NCBI RefSeq assembly: GCF_001562415.1
Contig: NZ_LOEE01000050.1
Span: forward strand, 8,001-50,020
Source of the DNA: Thermotalea metallivorans
GTDB lineage: Bacteria; Bacillota; Clostridia; Peptostreptococcales; Thermotaleaceae
Direction: 5' to 3'
Length of the DNA stretch: 42,020 nt
Below the pieces are notes generated by a model. It made no database searches. It was given only the letters and a program-made list of their open reading frames with translations, and was not told the DNA's origin. Shown here in pieces: positions 24,643 to 32,933 of this stretch. Every line of letters starts with the position of its first letter. The first letter of the stretch is position 1. Made by a program: the position numbers and the translations under genes.

Positions 24643-25798
24643 ACTTTTCCACCGCCTTTCTAAATTCACTATAGTTATTTACATCTTCCCACGGAAACAG
24701 ACAACTATTAAAGTGCCCATAAACGGCTGTATCAGAGTAAATCACATTCCTTAGACGCAACTTCTCTATGATTGCTGCAGGTCTTAAATTGAAAACTTCC
24801 TGTGCAACAAGAGTTAATATTTCGTCAGAAACAATACCTGTGCCAAGGGTATTTATAGTAAAGGCTACAGGATTTGCCTTACCAATGGCATAGGAAATAC
24901 TCACTTCACATTTCTTGGCATACCCACACCAAACGATATGTTTCGCAATATACCGAGCCATATAAGCACCGCTTCGGTCAACTTTTGTGGGATCTTTCCC
25001 ACAAAGAGCACCACCCCCATGGGATGCAAGACCGCCATAAGTGTCCACCATGATCTTTCTTCCAGTTAAACCTGTATCTGCAGCAGGTCCACCTAATACA
25101 AACTGTCCAGATGGATTAATAAGAATTTCTGTTTCATCATCAAAAGGGAAATCCTCAAAACACTGCCATAACACATTATTTAGAATATCTGATTTTAACT
25201 CTTCCTGAGTTTTATTCTTTTCATGCTGAACTGACACTACAATGGTCTTAACTCTCACTGGAACATCATCATTATACTCAATGGTCACCTGTGCTTTTCC
25301 ATCGGGAAGGATACCTTTAATAAGTTTACCTTTCCTTGCCTCATCTAGTCTCTTTACAATTCGATGAGATAAGACAAGGGGAAGGGGAAGCATTTCTCCT
25401 GTTTCCTTTGTAGCATAGCCATACACAGTTCCCTGGTCTCCAGCACCTATCGATCCATACTGTTCGTTTATCCCATTTCTTACTTCCAGTGCAGTATCCA
25501 CGCCAGTTGCAATATCTACACTTTGTTTGTGTACAAATACATAAATCAAGAATTTAAGAGGGTTGTATCCAATCTCTTTAAGGACATTCCTAACAATGTG
25601 TCGGATGTCTATTTTCTCGCTGCAGGAGATCTCGCCCGCCACGATAATTTTTCCTTTAGTAGCCATAACCTCACAAGCTATGCGTGATGCTTTATCTTTT
25701 CTAAGACATGCATCTAAAATATTGTCAGCAATAATATCGCACAGTTTATCAGGATGCCCTGCACATACACTTTCTGCTGTTAAATATCTCTTACTCAT
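24617..25798 (-). CDS. metK: S-adenosylmethionine synthetase (phage-encoded MetK)
   Basis: A 393-residue enzyme that makes the methyl donor SAM from ATP and methionine. It starts MSKRYLTAESVCAGHPDKLCD (ATP-binding GHPDK), then GAGDQGTVYGYA and the phosphate-binding loop HGGGALCGKDPTKVDRSGAY, where most cellular enzymes have GGGAFSGKD. FVLGGPAADTGLTGRKIMVDTYGG is intact, so activity is plausible. AGGAGATGTGTA precedes ATG. It sits directly before two DNA methyltransferase genes and overlaps the first, so it probably supplies SAM for phage DNA methylation. Confidence 0.95.
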   Translation of the reverse strand: MSKRYLTAESVCAGHPDKLCDIIADNILDACLRKDKASRIACEVMATKGKIIVAGEISCSEKIDIRHIVRNVLKEIGYNPLKFLIYVFVHKQSVDIATGVDTALEVRNGINEQYGSIGAGDQGTVYGYATKETGEMLPLPLVLSHRIVKRLDEARKGKLIKGILPDGKAQVTIEYNDDVPVRVKTIVVSVQHEKNKTQEELKSDILNNVLWQCFEDFPFDDETEILINPSGQFVLGGPAADTGLTGRKIMVDTYGGLASHGGGALCGKDPTKVDRSGAYMARYIAKHIVWCGYAKKCEVSISYAIGKANPVAFTINTLGTGIVSDEILTLVAQEVFNLRPAAIIEKLRLRNVIYSDTAVYGHFNSCLFPWEDVNNYSEFRKAVEKYVDREDKN

Positions 25799-25815
25799 TA
25801 CACATCTCCTAATCT

Positions 25816-26367
25816 TTATTTGCCTCTACGGGCAGTCAACAGTCGTTCCATCACATCATCCTGTGGATTTGCACCAGAATACTCTGTCGCACAGTTTTCA
25901 CGAACAATCTGATATATTTCCATCCAGAGTCTGTTGGTTTGACTCATAAAATTATGGCTCATGGAAACGTATGGACTTTGGATAGCGTTGCCAGTAGTTG
26001 GATGCTTAGCAAGAAAACCAAACTCACTTATTGCTTCCTCACACTGTATCCACCTAGCAGCACTCATGGCATATCTTTCTAATAGCTGTGGTAGAACTAG
26101 ATGTGCACACCCTCGCTCCTCAAGCCATTTCCACGTAAGCTCATAAATTTCGCTAGCTACTAAGGTTTTACCATCCTTTTGTACTGCTGAAAGCATAGCC
26201 CTTGGCTGTGGCATCTCCTGCCCTTGAAGTTCTGCGGTATTTTTAAATTCAATAACTTCCAGTTTTCTTTTTCCGGGATTTCCCTCAGCAATTTTATCTA
26301 TAAGTGCTTTCTTTTTCTGACCAGATCCAATACGGGCACCACCTCGATTTGTACCATCTTTGGCCAT
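25816..26367 (-). CDS. terS: Terminase small subunit (P27 family)
   Basis: A 183-residue protein. GTNRGGARIGSGQKKKALIDKIAEGNPGKRKL is the basic N-terminus seen in P27-type small terminases, followed by helical segments (LVLPQLLERYAMSAARWIQCEEAISEFGFL, YVSMSHNFMSQTNRLWMEIYQIVREN). It recognises the phage packaging site and delivers DNA to TerL. GAGGTGAGTTA precedes the ATG. HNH and TerS adjacent is typical of cos-type phages; here TerL lies 7.2 kb further on instead of next to it. Confidence 0.92.
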   Translation of the reverse strand: MAKDGTNRGGARIGSGQKKKALIDKIAEGNPGKRKLEVIEFKNTAELQGQEMPQPRAMLSAVQKDGKTLVASEIYELTWKWLEERGCAHLVLPQLLERYAMSAARWIQCEEAISEFGFLAKHPTTGNAIQSPYVSMSHNFMSQTNRLWMEIYQIVRENCATEYSGANPQDDVMERLLTARRGK

Positions 26368-26479
26368 TAACTCACCTCATTTCTTATTAAGGGGGTATTA
26401 CCCCGTTTGAAACTGCGACTTTTTGCACGAATCCCCACGCCCGTTGCACATTTAAATAGCTGTGGAGATATGACTCCCC
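26368..26479. other. Candidate cos/packaging region
   Basis: The 112-nt gap between the HNH and small terminase genes. It contains the inverted repeat GGGGTATTACCCC and a stretch unusually rich in C (GAATCCCCACGCCCG) flanked by two TTGCAC/TGCAC copies. In HK97-like phages cos lies between HNH and TerS. The repeat is seen; cos identity is inferred from position. Confidence 0.4.
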
Positions 26480-26839
26480 CTACCGGGTTCCCCAACGGTC
26501 TCCATCTCTTGCTGTGATAGCTGAGTGACAAGGAGTACAAAGAGCCATTAGGTTGCTTTCATCGTGTGTCCCACCTCGTGCCAAGGGAAGGATATGGTGC
26601 ACTTCAGTTGCTGGTGTCAGCTTTCCTTGTCTTTTACACTCTTCACATAGTGGATGGGCTGTAATGTAACGGTCACGTATTCTTTTCCATGCACGACCGT
26701 AACGCTTCCTCGTTTCAGGATCTCTCTGATATTTTTCATAACGAGAAGCTTCTTTTTTTGTATGCTCCGGACAAAAGCGTCCATCTGTCAGTTCCGGACA
26801 ACCAGGATAAGAACATGGTCTTTTTGGTTTCTTTGGCAT
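26480..26839 (-). CDS. HNH endonuclease
   Basis: About 119 residues. The N-terminus has a zinc-like cluster (CSYPGCPELTDGRFCPEHTK). A basic helix follows, then CEECKRQGKL and the HNH motif VHHILPLARGGTHDESNLMALCTPCHSAI. HNH proteins beside small terminase genes assist cos cleavage in several phages. The start at 26839 is chosen because AAAGGAGGTGCGAA precedes it; an ATG at 26908 lies upstream of a terminator hairpin and is unlikely. Confidence 0.93.
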   Translation of the reverse strand: MPKKPKRPCSYPGCPELTDGRFCPEHTKKEASRYEKYQRDPETRKRYGRAWKRIRDRYITAHPLCEECKRQGKLTPATEVHHILPLARGGTHDESNLMALCTPCHSAITARDGDRWGTR

Positions 26840-26861
26840 TTCGCACCTCCTTTGGACATAC

Positions 26862-26892
26862 AAAAAGCCCCCGCGGTATTTCCACGAAGGCT
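26862..26892 (-). terminator. Intrinsic terminator ahead of the HNH gene
   Basis: On the minus strand AGCCTTCGTGG pairs with CCGCGGGGGCT (three G-U pairs) around AAATA, followed by TTTTTG. It lies between the ArpU-like regulator and the HNH gene, so the packaging genes probably need read-through or their own late promoter. Confidence 0.78.
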
Positions 26893-26958
26893 CTCTACAA
26901 TTTTTCACAATACCATTGTATTATGGATTTCTAATAAAATCGTCCATGATATTACTCA

Positions 26959-27417
26959 TTACTTTCCATAGAGTAGTAGCGCAAGATGCTGAAGCGCTCG
27001 ATTCTTTTTGTTGTATGCAGAAGAACGTTCAATATTGAAGTGATCACAAATGTTATACACTGCATCAATCTGCTTTTGTTCATCATCCAAATAAAACTCC
27101 TTTAACACATACTGCTCATCTTCTGTTAAAGCATCCCATGCCGGTTGAAACCAGTCCATGTATTCCAGTGCTTGACGATAACGTTCTTTCAATACATCAA
27201 TTTCATTGATGCAGGCAATGAGCCTTTTCTCTCCAGCTTTTGGATCATGGGTCGATGGCATGCCATTGATAACTGGAGAAGCTGGGGAACTCATTTCTTC
27301 GTTGAGGGTTGCAATGTCCTCATCGGTATGTTCTATGATGTACTTCATACTGCTGTAATCTTTTAGGGCGTTAATTGCCGCTGCTCTTTTATCTAAATAT
27401 TGCCAGACAATGTTCAT
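26959..27417 (-). CDS. ArpU-like late transcription regulator (sigma-like)
   Basis: A 152-residue protein. The C-terminal part, LTEDEQYVLKEFYLDDEQKQIDAVYNICDHFNIERSSAYNKKNRALQHL, has the sigma-70 region 4-like helix-turn-helix arrangement of ArpU/RinA-type phage regulators, which turn on late genes. The N-terminal half is helical, without a recognised domain. It lies at the border between early and packaging genes, the usual site for such an activator. Confidence 0.8.
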   Translation of the reverse strand: MNIVWQYLDKRAAAINALKDYSSMKYIIEHTDEDIATLNEEMSSPASPVINGMPSTHDPKAGEKRLIACINEIDVLKERYRQALEYMDWFQPAWDALTEDEQYVLKEFYLDDEQKQIDAVYNICDHFNIERSSAYNKKNRALQHLALLLYGK

Positions 27418-27421
27418 TTTA

Positions 27422-28771
27422 TCAGACCTCCTTTAGTGTGGCTTTAACCGCATCTATCAGTGCGGATTGAGTATTGTTTTTATCATTTAGGGCTTTCATT
27501 ACACGTTCATCAATGGTGCCTTTGGAAATCAAGTGATGAATCACTACCGTTTCTTTTTGTCCTTGCCGCCAAAGACGGGCGTTGGTTTGCTGATAAAGCT
27601 CTAGACTCCAAGTTAGACTAAACCATACAAGAGTTGAACCTCCAGCTTGCAAGTTCAGTCCATGTCCTGCTGATGCTGGATGGATGACTGCAATGGGGAT
27701 TTCTCCATCATTCCACCTCTTAATAGAATCGCTAGTGGATAATACCTCAACCTCAAAGCGCTTTTGTATTCGAGATAAATCATGCTTAAACCAATAAGCA
27801 ATTAGAACTGGCTTGCCATTAGCGGCTTCGATTAAGTCTTCCAGTGCATCCAGCTTGCGGTCATGTATATGAAGGACTGTACCTTGGTCATCATAGACCG
27901 CTCCGTTTGCCATCTGCAGGAGTTTTCCCGAAAGAGCTGCTGCATTGGCTGCAGTAATTTCCTCGCCTTTAACCGTTGTAATTAAATCCCGCTTCATAGT
28001 GTCGAGGGTTTTCATTTCTTTTTCAGAAAGCTTTACATCCACTTCGTTTATAACCAGCTCCGGCAGCTTCAGGTAGTCTGTCCCTTTCATGCTAATAGTG
28101 ATGTCAGATATTAGCCTATAAATTGCTTCTTCTGCTCCCGGTTTTGGCTTGTAGGAGAAGATCACTTGTTGATTACGTTTATCTGGTACAAAGTAATCCT
28201 CTCGATATCTGCCAATAAACCTGCCTAATCGCTGCCCCATATCTAATAAGCGATACTGTGCCCACAAATCCATCAATCCATTGGAGGATGGGGTTCCAGT
28301 AAGTCCTACTATCCTATTTACCTTTGGCCTGACTTTCATTAAACTTTTAAATCTCTTGGCTTGATGAGATTTAAAAGAGGACAGCTCATCAATTACCACC
28401 ATATCAAAATCAAAGGTAATTCCACTTCTTGAAATTAGCCATTCCACATTTTCTCGATTGATAATGTAGACTTGAGCTCTTTTCATAAGGGCTGTTTTTC
28501 TCTGAACCTCCGAACCAACTGCTACGGTGTATTTAAGCCCCTTTAGGTGATCCCACTTTTCAATCTCTGCAGGCCATGTATCTCTCGCTACTCGAAGTGG
28601 TGCAATAACCAGAACCTTACGAACGAGAAAACTATCCAGTGTTAAATCAAAGATAGCAGTTAAGGTTATGACACTCTTACCTAATCCCATATCTAAGAGC
28701 ACTGCTGCTATGGGATGATTGAGGATATACTCAGTGGCATAAACCTGATATTCATGAGGCTTGTATTTCAC
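27422..28771 (-). CDS. SNF2/DEAD-type DNA helicase
   Basis: About 449 residues. Motif I is LDMGLGKSVITL (K32), motif II is VVIDELSSFKSH, motif III is VGLTGTPSSNG, and motif VI is QTNARLWRQGQKETVVIHHL. This is the short SNF2-family helicase found in Bacillota phage replication modules. The start is GTG at 28771 (MKYKPHEYQVYATEYIL), 7 nt after GGAGGG; a TTG at 28786 overlaps that site. It overlaps the nuclease gene by 20 nt. Confidence 0.93.
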   Translation of the reverse strand: MKYKPHEYQVYATEYILNHPIAAVLLDMGLGKSVITLTAIFDLTLDSFLVRKVLVIAPLRVARDTWPAEIEKWDHLKGLKYTVAVGSEVQRKTALMKRAQVYIINRENVEWLISRSGITFDFDMVVIDELSSFKSHQAKRFKSLMKVRPKVNRIVGLTGTPSSNGLMDLWAQYRLLDMGQRLGRFIGRYREDYFVPDKRNQQVIFSYKPKPGAEEAIYRLISDITISMKGTDYLKLPELVINEVDVKLSEKEMKTLDTMKRDLITTVKGEEITAANAAALSGKLLQMANGAVYDDQGTVLHIHDRKLDALEDLIEAANGKPVLIAYWFKHDLSRIQKRFEVEVLSTSDSIKRWNDGEIPIAVIHPASAGHGLNLQAGGSTLVWFSLTWSLELYQQTNARLWRQGQKETVVIHHLISKGTIDERVMKALNDKNNTQSALIDAVKATLKEV

Positions 28772-29033
28772 GAAGTATCCCTCCAATCTGTTCTATATGA
28801 TCCAGGCAGAACACCAAAAAACCAAGTGCCTCTAACTGTCTTTTTCGCTTTTCTTGTAGGGGTCTTAAGGTTTTACCAGGTGCTTTAACCTCTACAAAAG
28901 CTAGCTTTCTATTAGGTAAAAGAATCAATCTGTCTGGCATTCCATCAAAACCTGGTGATGCAATTTTAAGTGCAATACCACCTATATCTTTCACTTCTTT
29001 TACCAGTTGCTGTTCAATCTTTTTTTCTCTCAT
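28752..29033 (-). CDS. VRR-NUC domain nuclease
   Basis: A 93-residue stand-alone VRR-NUC protein of the PD-(D/E)xK type: KIASPGFDGMPDRLILLPNRKLAFVEVKAPGKTLRPLQEKRKRQLEALGFLVF. The aspartate of MPDRL and the EVK of FVEVKAPG are the expected metal-site residues. The family cuts branched or flap DNA. It is encoded between the primase and the helicase, consistent with a role in replication or recombination. Confidence 0.93.
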   Translation of the reverse strand: MREKKIEQQLVKEVKDIGGIALKIASPGFDGMPDRLILLPNRKLAFVEVKAPGKTLRPLQEKRKRQLEALGFLVFCLDHIEQIGGILREIQAS

Positions 29034-29290
29034 ATATCCTCCATGTTCCCTAAATCCAAAAAGTCTCTATACGCGCGTATATACGCGTTTGTAGGTAATT
29101 TCTTCTTTTTGTCTTTAGGATTATTTTTAATAATAATTATTGGAACAATGGAACAGAGGTTATAAAGTAGCCTACTTTACAAGGGGCTGCCGCCTGTTCC
29201 GATGAGGTGTACCAAATGACCATTTTTGTTTCACCGGAACAGGTAAAATTTGTTCCAGAGAAAAAATTGTTCCATGTGTTCCAAACTGAA
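29034..29290. other. Intergenic region with palindromes, candidate origin or operator
   Basis: 257 nt without a convincing gene. It holds two overlapping perfect palindromes, TATACGCGCGTATA (29068-29081) and CGCGTATATACGCG (29074-29087), a T/A-rich run (29121-29140), the inverted repeat AAAGTAG-C-CTACTTT (29164-29178) and a cluster of GGAACA/TGTTCC hexamers. Its place after the primase gene would suit a replication origin; no direct proof. Confidence 0.5.
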
Positions 29291-29306
29291 TTACTCTTTT
29301 GGAACA
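29142..29306. repeat. GGAACA/TGTTCC hexamer cluster (8 copies)
   Basis: GGAACA occurs at 29142, 29150, 29236 and 29301, and its complement TGTTCC at 29195, 29251, 29268 and 29277. Eight copies in 165 nt is far above chance for a hexamer. The last one falls in the final codons of the primase gene. Confidence 0.7.
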
Positions 29307-31636
29307 TAAACCCACTGTGGTCCATAAAGCGGGATACGTTCTTTTTTAACGAGACCTGTCCAGCCTCCAATACTCGCCATAATAGCTGATATTTCATTAC
29401 CATCTACTCTTCGAAGGTTGGCTCGATCCTTTCCAAAGCATTCACACCAAATTTCCATATTAGAAACAGATTTTCGTTTCCAAACACCAACCCTTTGGCT
29501 TTCACCAAACTCAGTCCCGTTGATATAGGCTCGACGTTCATATAGATCCATGGTGTCCCAATCCTCAGGTAAAAGCATATCAAGGTACTCTCTAACCAAA
29601 CCTTCTCGCTCATCGGACTCCATAGCTTCTCGCTGTTCTTCTTTTGCAAGCTTTTCAAGGCTAGCATCAAGGTACAATTTCTCTCCAGCCTTTACATAGG
29701 TAAGAGCCTCGGCCCATATCTGCAGAATTTCATCCTGCTTTAGCTGCCAAGATTTTTTTGTGCCATTTCCCGGGGTCTTTACCGGCCAAAAACGACGGTT
29801 TCCTGTGGTATCCCGTAAATAGCCTTTTTCAGCATTAGTGGTGCCAAAAAAGACACATTGTCTTAAGTGAGGAGTAGCTCTCTTGCCAAAGCTAGCTCGA
29901 TAAATATCATTCTGGCGAGATAAGAAGCTTCTAAGTGTTTCTACTTCTGCTTTTTTTAGTCCAGCCAGCTCTCCAATTTCTAAAATCCAGTAACCTTGTA
30001 ACTTTTCTGCGGCGGTCTTATCCTTGGTATCTGACAAGCTCAAACTATCAGAAAACCAGTCTCCACCTAACTTGGCTATAAGAGTACTTTTTCCAACTCC
30101 CTGCGGGCCATTTAAAACCAACATGGAATCAAACTTGATGCCTGGAGTCAGTACACGAGAAATCGCTGCACATAAAGTTTTTCTTGTCACAGCTCGAACA
30201 TATGGATTATCTGATGCACCTAGATAATCGATTAGCAAGGTATCTATTCTAGCTACCTTATCCCATTCAGGGAGTGCTTCAATAAACTCACGAATCGGAT
30301 GATAAGACCTGTCGTCAGCGACCTTCGCTACCGCTACATCATAGTTTCTTGCAGAGAAGGTCCCGTAGTGGGTGTCAATGTAGCTGATTAGCTGGGCATC
30401 ATCTGCATCTCTCCAGAACTTTGATGGATGTGGCCAAGGAACCTCACCTTTAATTTCAAGGCTATCTGATAGCTGGTTAAATACTATGCCTTTTAGATTG
30501 GGATCATTTTCAAGTATCAAAATCAAATTTCTAAGAGTATTTTTTACTGTTCCAGTCTTATCAATCTCCAATTGCTTTTCCCAATCTTCATCAACAAACT
30601 CTCTTTCAGCTTGAGCCTTTCTTTCCTCTGCAAACTGCTCTTTCACTCGTTCATCCTCCAAAGCCAAATCTGTCATGGCTTTAAAAGAGGGCAGTTTACT
30701 AGGCGGTGTATTTTCTGCTACCTTTTCATCTAAGTCCCTAAACTTATGCACTCGAACCAAATCAAAAGCATTAAGCAGCATTCCACAGGCTGGATCGGTG
30801 GCATGATGGCTATAAGCAAATTTACCATCATAGATTACCAAGCCTGCTGAAGAATCTGCTGGAATATAATCAAATCGTCCATTCATGGTACTAGGTTCAT
30901 ATACATCAGGTAGAAATTCTTCGATGGCTTCTTCAATGTTATAGGCTCTGCAAAATGCTCCTATAACCCCTTCTTTAATTAATGGATCTGCTTGTTTAGT
31001 TATTTTCCTTTGTACAACCTCAGATTGTCGACTTGAGACTGGCCACATTGAAGTGTCCCGCCAGTCTACATATTTTGATAGATAGATATCTGGGTCCAAT
31101 AGTTCACCGTCTTTCTCTTTAAATACAAACTCTCCATCTGACGGTGTAGAAGGCCAATACATTAGTCTTGAAGGTTCATAAGTGGTGTCATCGAATAAAT
31201 CAATCCCAATCTCCTTTGCAACCATCCGACCAAGGGCTGGGTATTCATCCTCTGTTACTTCTCTTTTAAGTGGAATAATAAGTCTTAATCTTGGTGCATC
31301 TGGTGTATGTTTATGGGTAGAATAGATGCAGCATTTGAAATCATGTAACGCTTCAATTTGCTCCCAAACCTCTGGTTTGGCATAATCCATATCTAAAGTC
31401 AGAAGGGAACGGGAGAGGACATAACCATTTCTGCGTTTTCCTTCACGAAGGGCTCCTCCCACAAATCCACCGACGTCTTTTATTGAGTCCTGTTGAGCGC
31501 GACTCATTTTTCGGAACTCAGATACAGTTTCTGTTGTTCGTATGGTAGATTTAACTCGTGAGATAAAGTCCTCCCATGTGATATCTTTGTTCTTCCACTT
31601 TTTATCCATTCGGCTGTTACCAACCGCTATCTTCAT
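29291..31636 (-). CDS. VapE-family primase-helicase
   Basis: A 781-residue replication protein. The N-terminus has primase-like features (LLTLDMDYA with paired aspartates near residue 80, and YSTHKHTPDAPRLRLIIPL), consistent with an archaeo-eukaryotic primase domain. The C-terminal half is the VapE/VirE ATPase: Walker A LNGPQGVGKSTL at about 507-517, Walker B YWILEIGELAGL, and FGTTNAEKGYLRDTTGNRRFWPV. It likely primes and unwinds phage DNA with the adjacent polymerase and helicase. The start overlaps the upstream stop (ATGA), and the ribosome site GAGGAGGTG is formed by the upstream gene's EEV codons. Confidence 0.93.
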   Translation of the reverse strand: MKIAVGNSRMDKKWKNKDITWEDFISRVKSTIRTTETVSEFRKMSRAQQDSIKDVGGFVGGALREGKRRNGYVLSRSLLTLDMDYAKPEVWEQIEALHDFKCCIYSTHKHTPDAPRLRLIIPLKREVTEDEYPALGRMVAKEIGIDLFDDTTYEPSRLMYWPSTPSDGEFVFKEKDGELLDPDIYLSKYVDWRDTSMWPVSSRQSEVVQRKITKQADPLIKEGVIGAFCRAYNIEEAIEEFLPDVYEPSTMNGRFDYIPADSSAGLVIYDGKFAYSHHATDPACGMLLNAFDLVRVHKFRDLDEKVAENTPPSKLPSFKAMTDLALEDERVKEQFAEERKAQAEREFVDEDWEKQLEIDKTGTVKNTLRNLILILENDPNLKGIVFNQLSDSLEIKGEVPWPHPSKFWRDADDAQLISYIDTHYGTFSARNYDVAVAKVADDRSYHPIREFIEALPEWDKVARIDTLLIDYLGASDNPYVRAVTRKTLCAAISRVLTPGIKFDSMLVLNGPQGVGKSTLIAKLGGDWFSDSLSLSDTKDKTAAEKLQGYWILEIGELAGLKKAEVETLRSFLSRQNDIYRASFGKRATPHLRQCVFFGTTNAEKGYLRDTTGNRRFWPVKTPGNGTKKSWQLKQDEILQIWAEALTYVKAGEKLYLDASLEKLAKEEQREAMESDEREGLVREYLDMLLPEDWDTMDLYERRAYINGTEFGESQRVGVWKRKSVSNMEIWCECFGKDRANLRRVDGNEISAIMASIGGWTGLVKKERIPLYGPQWVYVPKE

Positions 31637-32052
31637 AGCTTCTGCACCTCCTCGCAGTTTTCAGAAAAATACCGGATAGGTATACGATGCTTCGATGCTT
31701 TATTTATCTCTGCTTGCATCCCTTTTGAGATATAGCGACCAAATACCCACAGCTCATCACACTTTCTAAGCCATACCATGCCAAAGTATAGTCCTAGTTT
31801 TCTTTGTTCAGGATCGCCATCATCTAGCACTTGAGGGTATAGCAGATGAGGAGCAAAAGGAATGGTTCCTTGCTTCACTGCAAACTTCAGGTATTCTCTA
31901 GCTTTATTCAGATTTTTTTCTATGTCTCCAGCAAAAGGAGAACAAATAAAAACGCAAGGTTTATAGTTTTTTGCTTTTTCTTCACGCATGATATTTTCCA
32001 AGGCTTCTGCTGCAGTTGGATCTGGATAGCCTTCTGCGTTATATCTATCCAT
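31633..32052 (-). CDS. DUF4406-like protein (nucleoside deoxyribosyltransferase fold)
   Basis: A 139-residue protein: CVFICSPFAGDIEKNLNKAREYLKFAVKQGTIPFAPHLLYPQVLDD, then ELWVFGRYISKGMQAEINKA. This matches the DUF4406/DUF7768 group related to nucleoside 2-deoxyribosyltransferases; the SPF(A)GD loop and the MQAEI segment correspond to nucleotide-site positions there. A role in nucleotide handling is possible but untested. GAGGAGATGTAACTT precedes the ATG. Confidence 0.82.
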   Translation of the reverse strand: MDRYNAEGYPDPTAAEALENIMREEKAKNYKPCVFICSPFAGDIEKNLNKAREYLKFAVKQGTIPFAPHLLYPQVLDDGDPEQRKLGLYFGMVWLRKCDELWVFGRYISKGMQAEINKASKHRIPIRYFSENCEEVQKL

Positions 32053-32055
32053 AAG

Positions 32056-32847
32056 TTACATCTCCTCGAATTCGGACTCTTGTTCAATCAATGGTAAAAT
32101 GCCATGATCCTTAAGAAGCTCATAAATGAACAAGCGTCCTTTCTGAGTCCAGTAAGTATGAACCTTTGAATGCATCGTCCCATCATTTCCAAGGTAAGTA
32201 TGGGTTTTTGTCGTCGTATATCCATGTTGAGCATACTTTTGATATAGAAGCCAAATCTTCCCTTGACGGAATTGAACACCTAAATTATGCAGATACTCAT
32301 TAAACCAGCGCCCTGACTTTCCATAGTCCTTGGCTATTGTTGTGATAGACACCGCATCCTTACAGTTAAGTACCACATCGTAATAACTTGCTTTAGGTTT
32401 CATTTCTGCAATTTGCTGTTCTTGAATGCTAATGGTAGTAGTTAACTCAGCATTTTTAGCTCTTTCCGCTTTAAGCTCCTGTAGTGCCTGAATCAAAAAG
32501 TCTGGATTAGCAAGTAACTCATCTGTAGCATAAAGGCCATGCCTTCTGATTGAAGGAAGCACCTCATGGGTTACCCAGCGCTTGAACTTTTTAGCTTCTG
32601 GCTTTCGAGAAACCAATATCACGCTATAAAGACCACTTTCATTGATAATAGATACTTCCTGTTTTCCTCCAGGGGTGTCGATAATATCGACTCCCTTTTC
32701 ATCACTGTCCAAACGAGCCATAACATCACGACTGTTTCCAATCTCTAATACTGAACATACATCTTTTAGAACCCACCAAGGATTTCCATCCTTCATTACT
32801 GTTCTTACTGTGTTGCCTTCATAGTTGAATATAGTTAATTTGTTCAT
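32056..32847 (-). CDS. Phage antirepressor (BRO-N plus KilAC)
   Basis: About 263 residues. Residues 1-110 are a BRO-N domain (WWVLKDVCSVLEIGNSRDVMARLDSDEKG, INESGLYSVILVSRKPEAKKFKRWVTHEVLPSIRRHG). A coiled linker follows, then an ANT/KilAC domain (SYYDVVLNCKDAVSITTIAKDYGKSGRWFNEYLHNLGVQF). Antirepressors antagonise the lysogenic repressor. The ATG at 32847 follows GCAGGAGGTTCAAT; the ATG at 32904 is upstream of a structured leader and is rejected. The leader is a copy of the TTCGAA element. Confidence 0.93.
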   Translation of the reverse strand: MNKLTIFNYEGNTVRTVMKDGNPWWVLKDVCSVLEIGNSRDVMARLDSDEKGVDIIDTPGGKQEVSIINESGLYSVILVSRKPEAKKFKRWVTHEVLPSIRRHGLYATDELLANPDFLIQALQELKAERAKNAELTTTISIQEQQIAEMKPKASYYDVVLNCKDAVSITTIAKDYGKSGRWFNEYLHNLGVQFRQGKIWLLYQKYAQHGYTTTKTHTYLGNDGTMHSKVHTYWTQKGRLFIYELLKDHGILPLIEQESEFEEM

Positions 32848-32859
32848 ATTGAACCTCCT

Positions 32860-32933
32860 GCTTATAGTAGTAGAGCAATAAAACATGCCCTCAGCTATAA
32901 GCAAAAAATGAGGAGGTTTCGAACCCCCTCAAA
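32860..32933 (-). promoter_or_regulatory. Leader element copy 2 with Shine-Dalgarno-adjacent hairpin
   Basis: Minus strand: GAGGGGGTTCGAA, then ATTTTTTGC, TATAGCTG and AGGGC (32933-32888), aligning with copies at 478-523 and 37107-37153. GCTTATAG (32902-32895) pairs perfectly with CTATAAGC (32867-32860), which abuts the AGGAGG of the antirepressor gene. In this copy the 5' part is also a full terminator. Confidence 0.55.
32903..32930 (-). terminator. Intrinsic terminator between antirepressor and polymerase genes
   Basis: Minus strand GAGGGGGTT pairs with AACCTCCTC (one G-U) around CGA, followed by ATTTTTT. It stands directly after the polymerase stop and forms the first half of leader element copy 2, so transcription of the antirepressor may be attenuated here. 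Confidence 0.8.

Noticed and set aside
26840-26908. Upstream extension of the HNH gene to the ATG at 26908
   Set aside because: The extension would be translated through a terminator hairpin, while a strong ribosome site stands just ahead of the ATG at 26839.
29137-29403. 88-codon minus-strand ORF overlapping the end of the VapE gene
   Set aside because: It lies in another frame of the VapE gene for more than a third of its length, has no ribosome site, no recognisable family, and its low-complexity end is made by the GGAACA repeats.
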